Shown here in pieces: positions 54,628-63,950 of a DNA stretch of 64,000 bases. The position numbers and the translations under genes are program-made. The DNA comes from CAVSLM01 sp963728895. GTDB taxonomy: Bacteria > Pseudomonadota > Gammaproteobacteria > JBBQDK01. Within the stretch, counting starts at the first letter, position 1. Every line of letters begins with the position of its first letter. Location of the stretch: the NCBI GenBank assembly GCA_963728895.1, contig CAVSLM010000002.1, forward strand, positions 1-64,000, in the 5' to 3' direction. Below the pieces are notes generated by a model. The model worked only from the letters and a program-made list of their open reading frames with translations. It was not told the origin of the DNA and made no database searches.

Positions 54628-55511
54628 TCGAATGCTGCCGCCCTTACGACCCAGCTCGGCCCAGGGATCGGGGCGCTGCGCCAGTCGCCCGGGAACATTC
54701 TTCACGTTCCAGGATTTCGGGCCGAGGCTGGCGCTGCCAAGCTCTTCCCAGTGCAACGGCGTGGCGACCGGAGCACCTGCCTCGGCACGCACCGCGTAGG
54801 GGGCCACGGTGGTCTGCCCGTAGCCGTTGCGCATGGCATCCAGGAAGATTCGTCCGTGGCGGCGATCAGCTGCGCCGTTCGGTGGTGAGCTCATCAGGGT
54901 GCTGCGTGACGAGATGCTCTGCCACACCGTGGGCGAAGTCGTGCACGGCGCCGTAGTCGCTCTTGCCGTCCAGCGGAGCGAGCACATGGAGGCCCGCGCG
55001 AACCCGTGGTCATGACAAAAGGCGTCAGACCCAGTTTGCGCAGCTTCTCGCCGAGCCAACGGGCGGCGCGGCCCACCGCACCAAAGTCATCGTCGCAAGG
55101 ATCCAGGTCGAAGACCACGCGGTCCGGCTGCCCGAGGTGCGCGGCGCGACTCATCCACCCATAGAGGGTGATCACGCCCTGATTGGCAAGGTATGCCAGC
55201 GCCGCCTGCTTGTTGCAGACCACATGACGCAGCATGCCTCCGGAACTCTTCTCGGAGCGCTGCGTCGTCACGGTGTCGATCCACCCGGGAAAGTACAACG
55301 GACAATCCTGCTGGAAATATCCCTGCTTGCCGATGCCGCCGGGGAAGCGCTGCAGCATCAGCGGCCGATCGCGCAAGTGCGGCAGCAGAACCGTACTTAC
55401 GTTCTGGTAATAGTCCACCAGATCGCCCTTGGTCACTCCGTCGTGCGGAAACATGGGACGATCGGAGTCGCGCAGGGCGACGCGATAGCGGCCGAAGCGC
55501 AATACGCACAT
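54598..55511 (-). CDS. LigD-type polymerase (PrimPol) domain protein, frameshifted
   Basis: About 300 residues, the length of a stand-alone LigD polymerase domain. Recognisable: TKGDLVDYYQNVSTVLLPHL, RPLMLQRFPGGIGKQGYFQQ, ITLYGWMSRAAHLGQPDRVV with catalytic FDLDPCDDDF, TTGSRGLHVLAPLDGKSDYG, and RNGYGQTTVAPYAVRAEAGA. Frame breaks near 54989 and 54885. LigD polymerases extend ends in NHEJ with Ku and a ligase, but neither is in the window. ATG at 55511 precedes the conserved part. Confidence 0.83.
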
Positions 55512-55723
55512 ACCAGCGGCTCTGCCATCCGGGCAACACCCGCTCCTAGCGCAGCCCACTGCTGCCGGCGCCCGCCCGCGCCACAGCGCCGATCCTCCTT
55601 GAAGAGTGCAGGTAGCATGAGTGTAGTTCATGCGGATGACGCGCACCGCCGCCCCGTATCCGGCCGCTTGCACAGGCCGCATCCCGTCCGCACCCGCCGG
55701 CACCGGAGCTGCGGTGGAGCGCC

Positions 55724-56473
55724 CTACTCCGCCCCGGATTCGAGGCACCATTCGAAGGCCGTTCCGCGCAGACGCTCGCGCACTTCCGTGTAGTTCTCGA
55801 TCACCCGTTCCAGATTCTCGGGATTGAGCTTTGCCAGCGGGGTGGTCAGCTCGGTGTACGGCAGCCCGAGAAACTCCATGATCCTGCGGCTCTCACCTTC
55901 GCGATCCACGAGCAGAGACTCGTAGCCGAGGCGCAGGTAGCACGGGCTCTGCTCCAGCAGTGGCGTCCAGTGCTCCCCGTCACGCTGGATCTGTGCGAGA
56001 TGTTCCGGGAGGTCCGCCAGCGGCAGCCGAATGCGGCGGGGTGCCGCAGGTCGCCCTGGCGACGCGTCGCTGCGCGCAGCCGCAGTCAGACGCGACGCGA
56101 GGATCTTCAGCACGTTGCGACGGATCACATGCAACAGCTTGACTTCAGTCCGCTGCAGGTAAGGCAGTACGGTCGGGTATTCCTGTGCGTGATGCGCCAT
56201 GAAGCTGAAGCCGATGGCCGCGTATCCGGGCGCGGCATAGATCTCATCGAGGAAACGGCGCACGGTTCGCCCCCGCCACAGCGAATCCCCCGCCTTCCGC
56301 CATAGCGAGGCGCTCGCGTATGCCGGATAGCTGCGGGGCTGGTTGAAGGGCGTGCCTTCGCCGCGCAGCCGGAAGATCTGGTAGAAGAACCCGATCTGCG
56401 GGTGGCTGTCGAGCAGCGTCCCGAGCAGGTTGATTCCGCTGCGCCGGGCCCCGAGCACTGCGAAGCGGATCAT
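55724..56473 (-). CDS. Sulfotransferase family protein
   Basis: 249 residues. The N-terminal 5'-phosphosulfate loop reads VLGARRSGINLLGTLLDSHP, and LLHVIRRNVLKILASRL is the 3'-phosphate region typical of PAPS-dependent sulfotransferases. C-terminal YESLLVDREGESRRIMEFLG is also typical. Start overlaps the GT39 stop (ATGA), so the two are one unit, probably modifying a surface glycan. Confidence 0.85.
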   Translation of the reverse strand: MIRFAVLGARRSGINLLGTLLDSHPQIGFFYQIFRLRGEGTPFNQPRSYPAYASASLWRKAGDSLWRGRTVRRFLDEIYAAPGYAAIGFSFMAHHAQEYPTVLPYLQRTEVKLLHVIRRNVLKILASRLTAAARSDASPGRPAAPRRIRLPLADLPEHLAQIQRDGEHWTPLLEQSPCYLRLGYESLLVDREGESRRIMEFLGLPYTELTTPLAKLNPENLERVIENYTEVRERLRGTAFEWCLESGAE

Positions 56474-58068
56474 GGCGCCGCCGTTGCGCGCCCTGCGGCT
56501 TCACGGTCACGGTACAGTCGCCACAAGCCCTCGACCGGATGGATCAACACCAGCCGGTACCTGCGCTCCAGCGCCTCCTTGACGTCCCACGCCGGATTGA
56601 GCACGAAGATATCGCTATAGCCTTTCGGAAGCTCCGGCAACGGGCCTCCACCCAGCAGCAGCAGGCGCACCCGATCATCGAACAGATAGCTGAGCGACAG
56701 GATCTCCCCCGGATTGATGTCACCGAGGGTGGTGATCACCAGCGGGCGCGGCGCGGCATTGACGATCTGCGCCACTTCCGGATTGTGATAACCCACCAGC
56801 TTGTTCCACCAGGTATCGGCGCGGACGATGGCGACGTCGGAAACGAGCGCCCCGCTGACCAGCACCAGGGCACCGGCCGTGACGAGCCACCGCGCTCGTG
56901 CGCCCTCGATCATGCTGCCGAGCAGGTAGGCGACGGTCAGTTGCAGTACCAGCAGGCCGGGGACCAGATAGCGCATTTCCAGGGAACGCCGGCCGCCGCT
57001 CAGCAGGTCGGGCAGCATCACGGCGCCGGCCGTGATCACGAGCAGCAACACCGGAAAGCTCCAGACTCGCCGCGGAGTCCGCCGCACCAGCCGGTAGAGC
57101 GCCAGACCCACCAGCAGCACGCTGGCGGGAACCGCCACCTGGCTGCCCGGGAAATCGAAGAACAGCCGGTTGACGTGCAACCCCCAGGCTTCCAAGAGCT
57201 GGACCGCCGACGCGGGCTGGCGCATCCACCCGGTCACCTTCTCCACCTTCTCGAGCCCGGTGAAAAACAGGAACAGCCAGGGCAGGAACGGGAGCACCCC
57301 CAGACCCACGGCGGCGCTCCAGCTGCGCAGGCATGGAAGATTTCGCAGCTCACGGTTTGCAAGCAGGTAGGCGCCGTGCGCAAGCACGGTGAATGCGTAC
57401 ATCAGGTGCGTATAGAACCCCAGCAGGACGCTGAGACCATACCAGCCCCAGTCGCGCCGCCTGCCGTGAGCCAGGGCGTGCAGCAGGGCAGCGCTGGAGA
57501 ACGCCGTGACCACGCCCCACAGCGCATACTGGCGCGCTTCCTGGGCGTAGAGCAGGTCGAAGGGCGACAGGGCGACCAGAAGCACGGCGCACCAGGCAAT
57601 GCTGCGGGCGTCGAACAAGTTCCTCGCGAGCCAGTACACGGCAGGCAACAGGAGCAGGCTGATCACCGCGGACAGGCTGCGAAACGCCATCACCGGGTCG
57701 GCGAACGCCTTGGCCCAAAGACGTCCGAGAACATAGTAAAGTGGGCCGTGCTCGGGATGTGTGGCAAGTGCCGAGAATGTCGCCTTCCAGCCCTGGTCGG
57801 GATTCGGGTGCTGGTAGCGCTGCAGTTCCTGCGGGCTGTGGATCTTTCCGTCGAAGGCTGCGGCGTAATACCCGGCCGCCGTGTAGCCGAAGGCCCTTAG
57901 CGAGGTATACGCCTCGTCGTGCCAATAGACTTTGCCGTCGAGATTGACGAAGCGCAGCACGCCGCCGACCAGCACCAGGAACGCGATCAGCACGCCCACC
58001 AGGCGCAGTTGCGCGCGCTGCGACTCGCTCGCAGTCGTGGCCCGAGATGCGGTTTGCACTTCGAACAT
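56470..58068 (-). CDS. Glycosyltransferase family 39-like membrane protein
   Basis: 532 residues from the ATG at 58068. About ten helices; the first loop has KVYWHDEAYTSLRAFGY (acidic catalytic pair of GT39/ArnT-like enzymes), then HPEHGPLYYVLGRLWAKAF and SPFDLLYAQEARQYALWGVV. Transfers sugars from polyprenyl-phosphate donors. Coupled to a sulfotransferase and divergent from wcaJ, in keeping with polysaccharide synthesis. Confidence 0.86.
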   Translation of the reverse strand: MFEVQTASRATTASESQRAQLRLVGVLIAFLVLVGGVLRFVNLDGKVYWHDEAYTSLRAFGYTAAGYYAAAFDGKIHSPQELQRYQHPNPDQGWKATFSALATHPEHGPLYYVLGRLWAKAFADPVMAFRSLSAVISLLLLPAVYWLARNLFDARSIAWCAVLLVALSPFDLLYAQEARQYALWGVVTAFSSAALLHALAHGRRRDWGWYGLSVLLGFYTHLMYAFTVLAHGAYLLANRELRNLPCLRSWSAAVGLGVLPFLPWLFLFFTGLEKVEKVTGWMRQPASAVQLLEAWGLHVNRLFFDFPGSQVAVPASVLLVGLALYRLVRRTPRRVWSFPVLLLVITAGAVMLPDLLSGGRRSLEMRYLVPGLLVLQLTVAYLLGSMIEGARARWLVTAGALVLVSGALVSDVAIVRADTWWNKLVGYHNPEVAQIVNAAPRPLVITTLGDINPGEILSLSYLFDDRVRLLLLGGGPLPELPKGYSDIFVLNPAWDVKEALERRYRLVLIHPVEGLWRLYRDREAAGRATAAP

Positions 58069-58562
58069 ACCTTCGTCGAGCCGGCCGTCTGCTGCGTCCC
58101 CGGGTTGCCGTGCGGCGGCAGGACGCAAAACGCCGGCCGCACGAGGCGCGGTATCATAGCCCACCGGCCGCAGTGAAAGTAGCGGTCGGTGGCTCACCCG
58201 GCAGGGTGCCGCGCATGCCAAAGTGCACGTTGTGGTGAGCGTACCGGCGGGAACATCGCCGGGCGCGAAGCCTGCGTTTGCGCAGCGGTCGGCCCGGCGC
58301 CGGTTCGAGGTCGCGCGGTCAGTCGTTCCCTTCCGAACGGAACAGCAACCGTTGGCGCGCCGATTGTTGCGATTTCGCTACAGCATTGGCAGTGTGGGCA
58401 GCGATGTACAGATGCTTATGTGGCTGCTTAGATACAAAATTCATGTTACTGAAATCATGTCTATTATGTGCGCCACCTGCAGAGCGAAAAGCGCTGTCAC
58501 TCCGCGCTCCCGGCGCCGAAACCAAGCGTCGCGTTGCCGTCGCCCCGCATGGCGTTGCAGGC

Positions 58563-58568
58563 TATACT
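58563..58568 (+). promoter_or_regulatory. Possible -10 element of wcaJ
   Basis: TATACT; the matching -35 is not clear. A start about seven bases downstream would put the ops-like motif within the first 30 nt of the transcript. Confidence 0.35.
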
Positions 58569-58591
58569 TGTTGCGCGCGGCAGAAAATGCC

Positions 58592-58599
58592 GGCGGTAG
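58592..58599 (+). promoter_or_regulatory. ops/JUMPstart-like element upstream of wcaJ
   Basis: Core GGCGGTAG, followed by TG. This octamer is the conserved heart of the ops element that recruits RfaH to polysaccharide operons. The location, about 170 bp before an initiating sugar-phosphate transferase gene, is the expected one. Confidence 0.5.
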
Positions 58600-58768
58600 T
58601 GCCCCCGTCGAGGACGAGGCGCCCCGATGGCAGCAGGCCACCCGTAGCGGAGAACGTCAAGGAGAGGGAAGCTGCTCCGTCGCTGCGACGCCTTGAGATT
58701 CATCCAGGCCATTCCGAGTCAACCAGAAACTTGGGCACTCTCCGCCCCAGACAATCGGTAGCCGTTCC

Positions 58769-60130
58769 ATGATCAGAGAGATCCAACGCGTGGTCGACTC
58801 GACCACCGTCGTCGCATCGCTGGGGATAGTCGCGATGTTGTGGGGGATTCAGTTCGACGGCTCCTACATCGCCCTTTCCATCATCACCTTCCTGCTGTGC
58901 ATTCTGATCTTCGGACGCATCGGCATCTCCAGCTCGCGGCGCCTGGGCGGCCTGCGCGCGCGAAGCGGCAAACTGTTGCTGGCATGGGCGCTGCTGATCG
59001 GGATATTGCTGTTCCTGGCCTACGCCACCAAGCACTCGGAGGATTTCTCGCGTCGCGTGCTGCTCACGTGGTTCCTGGTGACGCCACCCGTGCTGCTGTT
59101 CGTGCATTCACTCACGCGCGCCGTGCTGTTGGGCTTCCAGTCCGGCGACAACGCCCGCCGCGTGGTCATCGCCGGCGCCAACGATCTCTCCCGACGCATG
59201 GTGCAGCAGATCGCCGAGGACCCTCAACTGGGACTCAGCTTCCAGGGCTACTTCGACGACCGCGCCCCGGAGCGCCTCGGCAAGCTCCCGGAGGGCGGGC
59301 TGTTGGGGCAGTTGAAGGACCTCCACTCGCGCGTCAGGGAGCTGCGCATCGACGTCATCTACATTGCACTGCCCATGGTGCAGGAACAGCGCATTCTGAA
59401 ACTGCTCAACGATCTGCGCGACACCACGGCGTCGATCTACTTCCTGCCGGACATCTTCATTTTCGACCTGATCCAGGCGCGCGTGGAGAACATCAACGGC
59501 ATCCCGGCCGTGGCTATCTGCGAGACACCGATCTTCGGCCTGAACAGCCTGTTCAAGCGCGCCGCCGACCTGGTGTTCGCCGCCGTGGTGTTGACGATCC
59601 TGGCACCGCTGATGCTGCTGGTCGCCCTGGGCGTGAAGTTGTCCTCGCCCGGTCCGGTGCTGTTCAAACAACGCCGCTACGGACTCGACGGCGATAACAT
59701 CGTGGTTTACAAGTTCCGCACCATGACCGTCTGTGAAGACGGCGAGACCGTCGCGCAGGCGCAGCGCGACGACCCGCGCGTGACCCGCTTCGGATCGTTC
59801 CTGCGACGCAGCTCCCTCGACGAGCTGCCGCAGTTCATCAACGTCCTCCAGGGACGTATGAGCGTGGTCGGCCCGCGCCCCCATGCCGTGGCCCACAACG
59901 AGACCTACCGCAAGCTGATCGACGGCTACATGGTGCGTCACAAGGTCAAGCCCGGCATCACCGGCTGGGCCCAGGTCAACGGCCTGCGGGGTGAGACCGA
60001 GACGCTGGAGAAGATGAAGGAGCGCGTGGTCTACGACCTCGATTACCTGCGCCACTGGTCTTTGGGGTTGGACCTCAAGATCATTCTGAAGACCATCTCA
60101 CTGCTGTTCCGAGATCGCAACGCCTATTGA
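58769..60130 (+). CDS. wcaJ: Undecaprenyl-phosphate sugar phosphotransferase (WcaJ type)
   Basis: 453 residues. Four N-terminal helices, a CoA-binding-like middle domain (RRVVIAGANDLSRRMVQQIA; GYFDDRAPERLG), one helix and the bacterial sugar transferase domain with SSPGPVLFKQRRYGLDGDNI, YKFRTMTVCEDG, and DELPQFINVLQGRMSVVGPR with the PRPHAVAHN end. Transfers a sugar-1-phosphate (usually glucose) to undecaprenyl phosphate to start exopolysaccharide synthesis. Downstream glycosyltransferases are not in the window. Confidence 0.93.
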   Translation: MIREIQRVVDSTTVVASLGIVAMLWGIQFDGSYIALSIITFLLCILIFGRIGISSSRRLGGLRARSGKLLLAWALLIGILLFLAYATKHSEDFSRRVLLTWFLVTPPVLLFVHSLTRAVLLGFQSGDNARRVVIAGANDLSRRMVQQIAEDPQLGLSFQGYFDDRAPERLGKLPEGGLLGQLKDLHSRVRELRIDVIYIALPMVQEQRILKLLNDLRDTTASIYFLPDIFIFDLIQARVENINGIPAVAICETPIFGLNSLFKRAADLVFAAVVLTILAPLMLLVALGVKLSSPGPVLFKQRRYGLDGDNIVVYKFRTMTVCEDGETVAQAQRDDPRVTRFGSFLRRSSLDELPQFINVLQGRMSVVGPRPHAVAHNETYRKLIDGYMVRHKVKPGITGWAQVNGLRGETETLEKMKERVVYDLDYLRHWSLGLDLKIILKTISLLFRDRNAY

Positions 60131-60305
60131 GTCCGAGCGCCGTACCGGGCAAAGGACACGGCGGCGTCTTCCCCGGTCGGCCCCACGAGCTCGCTGCGGC
60201 GCCCCGCGCGTCCACCTGCGCAGTCTCCGCTCTTCGGGACGTGCGTCACCTGCACGAGCTTTCGCGCCTGCCGCGCTTCGCGGATAATGCCGCGTTGCGC
60301 CGGTT

Positions 60306-60328
60306 CGGACCGATGGGACATCGGTCCG
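60306..60328. promoter_or_regulatory. Hairpin 1 before the V-type ATPase subunit
   Basis: Perfect 10-bp stem CGGACCGATG / CATCGGTCCG with a GGA loop. No T tract. Confidence 0.55.
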
Positions 60329-60339
60329 CATCCCGGCGC

Positions 60340-60359
60340 GATGCCGGTGCGCCGGCATC
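60340..60359. promoter_or_regulatory. Hairpin 2 before the V-type ATPase subunit
   Basis: Perfect 8-bp stem GATGCCGG / CCGGCATC with a TGCG tetraloop, 11 bp after hairpin 1 and about 55 bp before the start codon. Confidence 0.55.
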
Positions 60360-60417
60360 CCGTCCTGATACCCGTGGCGGCGATCGGGTCCACTTCTACC
60401 GGGAGGCGAAGGTGAGC

Positions 60418-62232
60418 ATGCTGCGTCCCGTTCCCGCACGATGGTTCGAGACCTACGTGCCGCGGGACGAAGCGGTCCGCGCGGTGAACGCGCTCTCCGG
60501 CACCGGGGCAGTCGAGCTCGAGCTCGACCCCCGGGACCAGCATCATCTCGATACCGAAAAGGTGCAGCGCTGCATCGCGGCGTTCGATGCAATGGCGCAG
60601 CACTACCGCGACCATCTTCCGAGTGCCGAGCTCTGCCCGCTGACTGCGATCGCCAATCCCGAGCGCACGGCAGAGGACGCATGCAGGCAGATACGCGAGT
60701 GGTCGAACCGGCTCCGGCCCTTGCTCCGGCAGCAGGAGCGACTGGCGCGCGATTGCGCGGAGCTTCGCGCCCTGGCCAGGCTGGTCCAGAGCCTGGGCAG
60801 CGTGCCCGGACTGGAGCGGCTGGCGACACCCACGTCGCTGCTTTACAAAGCCGCCTTTCAGTGCCCGTCGCAGGCGCTACCCGTGACCAAGCTCAGCGAG
60901 GCGGTGATGCGAGTCGCTCCGGAGCGCGACTTCGTGGTGCTCGCCGCGCGACCGGAACAAGCGCCCGCCCTGGAGGCCACGTTACGTGGCGCGGGCTGCC
61001 GGCGTTTGAACGTCCCGCCCGTGCTCGGCCCCGACGCAAGCCGCCACGCGGCACAGATCACTGCGCGATTGGGTACGTGCAGGCTCGCATTGAGAGAGGT
61101 GCAGGAGCGTATCCAGCTTCTCAAGGAGGACGAAGGCATACTGCTGGCACAGGCCGACGTCAGCGTGCTCAAGTGGTATGTACAGGAAGGCGCGGCGCTC
61201 AGCGAAGGCCCCGGCCTGTGCCACCTCACAGGCTGGACCCGGGCACGGGAGCCCGGCGTGCTGCAGCAGGTCCTGAACCGCGCCGGGCTGCATGCCGCCG
61301 TGCGCTTCGTCTCTCCGCCGCTGGTCGGTGCTGCGCCCGTCAGCCTCCCGCATCCGAGATGGGTGCAGCCGTTCCAGATGTTCGTCGACATGACGGGCAC
61401 ACCGGGCGTGGCGAACATCGACCCCAGCGCCATCCTGGCGCTGGTGGTCCCGGTGTTGTTCGGCTACATGTTTCCCGACATCGGACACGGCGTTCTGCTC
61501 GCAGCCGCGGGGCTGTTGCTGTCGCGCTGGCAGCCCGACCTCCTGTTCCTGGTGCCCTGCGGCATATCCTCCAGCGCCTTCGGGATGTTGTTCGGCGAGG
61601 TGTTCGGCCTGGACGGGCTGGTGCCGGCGCTCTGGCTGCACCCGCTCGATCATCCGATGCCGATACTGCTCGTGCCACTGGTGCTCGGAGCCGTCCTGAT
61701 CGTGCTGAGCATGGGACTCGCCGGGATCGAGGCGCAATGGAACGATCGGCTCGGTCGATGGATGGCCACCGATGCATCGCTGCTCGCGTTGTACCTTGCG
61801 GCGCTGGCTGGCCTGATGGCGCCCCGGGCATGGGCAGCGGTGCCGGCCACTCTGATCTGGTACTTCGCCGGCACCCTTGCCTTCACCCACCAACGCTGGT
61901 GGGAAGCGTTGCCCGGCGCGCTTGGTAGCCTGCTCCTGAACGTGTTCGAGTTGCTGGTGAACACCCTGTCCTTCGTCCGGGTGGGTGCTTTCGCGCTCGC
62001 GCATGCCGCGCTATCGCAAGTGGTGTGGCTGCTCGCCGCAGAGGTCGAGCAGGGCTTCTGGTACTGGTCGGTGCTGGTGACCGGGAATGCCTTCATCATG
62101 GTCATCGAGGGACTGGTGGTCTTCGTACAGACCACGCGCCTGGTGACTTTCGAATTCTTCCTGCGCTTCCTGATGGCCGAAGGTCGACTGCTGAAGCCGC
62201 TGGTCCGACCCATGCAGCTGCGCCGCTCGTGA
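60418..62232 (+). CDS. V/A-type ATP synthase subunit I
   Basis: 604 residues from the ATG at 60418 (a GTG at 60412 with closer spacing to GGAGG is also possible). The N-terminal half is soluble and coiled-coil (stator arm); the C-terminal half has about seven helices with GYMFPDIGHGVLLAAAGLLL, FGMLFGEVFGLDGLVPALWL and NTLSFVRVGAFALAHAAL, ending FLRFLMAEGRLLKPL. These match V-type ATPase subunit a/I, the ion half-channel. No other V-type subunit is in the window, so the rest must be elsewhere or this is an orphan. Confidence 0.87.
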   Translation: MLRPVPARWFETYVPRDEAVRAVNALSGTGAVELELDPRDQHHLDTEKVQRCIAAFDAMAQHYRDHLPSAELCPLTAIANPERTAEDACRQIREWSNRLRPLLRQQERLARDCAELRALARLVQSLGSVPGLERLATPTSLLYKAAFQCPSQALPVTKLSEAVMRVAPERDFVVLAARPEQAPALEATLRGAGCRRLNVPPVLGPDASRHAAQITARLGTCRLALREVQERIQLLKEDEGILLAQADVSVLKWYVQEGAALSEGPGLCHLTGWTRAREPGVLQQVLNRAGLHAAVRFVSPPLVGAAPVSLPHPRWVQPFQMFVDMTGTPGVANIDPSAILALVVPVLFGYMFPDIGHGVLLAAAGLLLSRWQPDLLFLVPCGISSSAFGMLFGEVFGLDGLVPALWLHPLDHPMPILLVPLVLGAVLIVLSMGLAGIEAQWNDRLGRWMATDASLLALYLAALAGLMAPRAWAAVPATLIWYFAGTLAFTHQRWWEALPGALGSLLLNVFELLVNTLSFVRVGAFALAHAALSQVVWLLAAEVEQGFWYWSVLVTGNAFIMVIEGLVVFVQTTRLVTFEFFLRFLMAEGRLLKPLVRPMQLRRS

Positions 62233-62324
62233 ACGGCGCGCCCACCCGGTTTTCGGCAGCACACCGCCACGATCGCCGTGTGGCACGGAAGATATAATGG
62301 CGTCGCGCCGGGGAGGTTCGCCGC

Positions 62325-62633
62325 TTGGGCATTTACATCGCACTGCTGCTGATGGCGCTGCTCGGCTGGTTCTGGCTGGACAGCCTGCGCGCCCGTGAGC
62401 TCGCCAGCGGCATCAGCCGTCAGGCGTGCGAGCGCATGGGTCAGCAGTTCCTCGACGACACCGTCGCCCTGCGCAGGCTGGGCCTGCAACGCGACCGCAG
62501 CGGACGCCTGCGCATACTGCGCACCTACAGCTTCGAGTTCACCAGCACGGGCGCGACGCGCAGCGCCGGCACCATCGTCATGCGCGGCATCGAGCTGGAA
62601 CAACTGATCATCGGCTCGGACATCGTCGCTTGA
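62325..62633 (+). CDS. DUF3301 family protein
   Basis: 102 residues, TTG start with GGGAGG upstream and a TATAAT box at 62293. One N-terminal helix (IYIALLLMALLGWFWLDSL), then ARELASGISRQACERMGQQF, LDDTVALRRLGLQRDRSGRL and YSFEFTSTGATRSAGTIVMR, the DUF3301 pattern. Inner-membrane anchored, function unknown. Confidence 0.88.
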   Translation: MGIYIALLLMALLGWFWLDSLRARELASGISRQACERMGQQFLDDTVALRRLGLQRDRSGRLRILRTYSFEFTSTGATRSAGTIVMRGIELEQLIIGSDIVA

Positions 62634-62643
62634 GCGGCGCTTC

Positions 62644-63024
62644 CTACTTGACTACTTTCAGGCCGGGCCGGCCCCGGCCGCCGCCGGTCGGAGGCTGAGG
62701 AGCCGGACCCCCACCCTCCTCTTCGTTGAACACCATGCCCTGTCCGTTCTCATTGGCATAGATGGCGAGCACGCCTGCGGTGGGCACGGTAATGTCCATG
62801 GCCCTGCCGCTGAAGCGCGCGCGAAACTCGATGCGCTCGTTGCCGAGTGTCAATCCCTGTACGGCCATGGGGCTGAGATTGAGCACGATCTTGCCGTCAC
62901 GCACGAATTGCCGCGGCACCACGACTTCCGGGAAGTTGGCGTCCACCAGAATGTAGGGAGTGAACGCATTGGCCACGATCCACTCGTGGATGGCGCGGAT
63001 CAGATACGGTCGGCTGGGGGTCAT
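62644..63024 (-). CDS. sspB: ClpXP specificity-enhancing factor SspB
   Basis: 126 residues from the ATG at 63024. SspB core: MTPSRPYLIRAIHEWIVANA, FTPYILVDANFPEVVVPRQF, IVLNLSPMAVQGLTLGNERI and FSARF-like FRARFSGRAMDITVP, with a Pro/Gly-rich flexible linker and a C-terminal RPGLKVVK that docks on ClpX. Delivers ssrA-tagged proteins to ClpXP. Downstream of sspA as usual. Confidence 0.93.
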   Translation of the reverse strand: MTPSRPYLIRAIHEWIVANAFTPYILVDANFPEVVVPRQFVRDGKIVLNLSPMAVQGLTLGNERIEFRARFSGRAMDITVPTAGVLAIYANENGQGMVFNEEEGGGPAPQPPTGGGRGRPGLKVVK

Positions 63025-63143
63025 GCAGCACCACCTCCCGGCAGTTCCAGTTGCAGCAGCGGCCGGAGCGGCCCACACCCCACTCCAGCTGCCGCCCGGA
63101 CCCAAGACCGGCTCGCGCCGCCGGTCACCGGCCATGGCGCCGG

Positions 63144-63770
63144 TCAATCGTGCATTTCCCGCTCGGCATCGCTCAGGCTGTTGTGGAACGACTCGCGCGC
63201 GAAAATGCGATCCGCATACTGTAGCACCGCGCGCGCCTGCACCGGCAGCTCGACGCCGAAATGGCGCAGGCGCCACAGGATGGGTGCGATGCAGCAGTCC
63301 ACCAGGCTGAACTCCTCACTGAGAAAGAACGGCATCGCCGCGAACACCTCGGCACTCGCAGTGAGCGAGTCGCGCAGGATCTTGCGCGCCCTGGCCGGCT
63401 GCTTCTCGTTGCGCACAGCGAAATCATCCACCAGGCCGTACCAGTCGCGATCGATGCGGTAGAGCGCGATACGGGCCTTGGCCCGCGACACCGGGTCCAC
63501 CGGCATCAGCGGGGGATGGGGGAAACGCTCGTCCAGGTATTCCATGATCACCCGCGAGTCGTAGAGGACCAGGTCGCGGTCCACCAGCGTCGGAACGCTG
63601 TTGTAGGGATTGAGATCGATGAGGTCTTCGGGAGGCTGATCTTCGCTGATGCTGATGATGTCCGCAGTGATGTTCTTCTCCGCGAGTACCAGCCGGGCAC
63701 GGTGACTGAGAGGACTGGTGGGGCTGGAAAACAGGGTCATTACCGATCTTCGGTTGGCGATCAGTGCCAT
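63144..63770 (-). CDS. sspA: Stringent starvation protein A
   Basis: 208 residues from the ATG at 63770. Glutathione-transferase fold: MTLFSSPTSPLSHRARLVLA, LNPYNSVPTLVDRDLVLYDS, RVIMEYLDERFPHPPLMPVD (conserved PHPPL loop) and FSLVDCCIAPILWRL. Binds RNA polymerase rather than glutathione. Between the cytochrome c1 gene and sspB, the standard gammaproteobacterial order. Confidence 0.94.
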   Translation of the reverse strand: MALIANRRSVMTLFSSPTSPLSHRARLVLAEKNITADIISISEDQPPEDLIDLNPYNSVPTLVDRDLVLYDSRVIMEYLDERFPHPPLMPVDPVSRAKARIALYRIDRDWYGLVDDFAVRNEKQPARARKILRDSLTASAEVFAAMPFFLSEEFSLVDCCIAPILWRLRHFGVELPVQARAVLQYADRIFARESFHNSLSDAEREMHD

Positions 63771-63950
63771 TCTGTCAGTCTCCACCCCCCACAGACCGGA
63801 CAGTTTACACCAAAAGCCTGGACATGCCGGCGGCGCTCTGCCGGTGCAAGAGGCACGTGCCGGCAGAATTGCCGGCATCGGCCACGCGAATCGAAGGGAT
63901 CGGCGCCGGCCCCGTGAACTCCGACGCCGTCGGCGAGCGTCCGGGGAGGG

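Larger units (their letters stand above)
58069..58768. other. Long divergent leader between GT39 and wcaJ
   Basis: About 700 bp without a supported gene. An AT-rich patch at 58400-58460 stands out. A TATACT box (58563-58568) and an ops-like motif (58592-58599) lie in the part nearest wcaJ. Confidence 0.55.

Noticed and set aside
56539..57900. Plus-strand open frame of about 450 codons
   Set aside because: Antisense to the GT39 glycosyltransferase, which has clear family motifs; the plus reading is low-complexity Gln/His/Arg.
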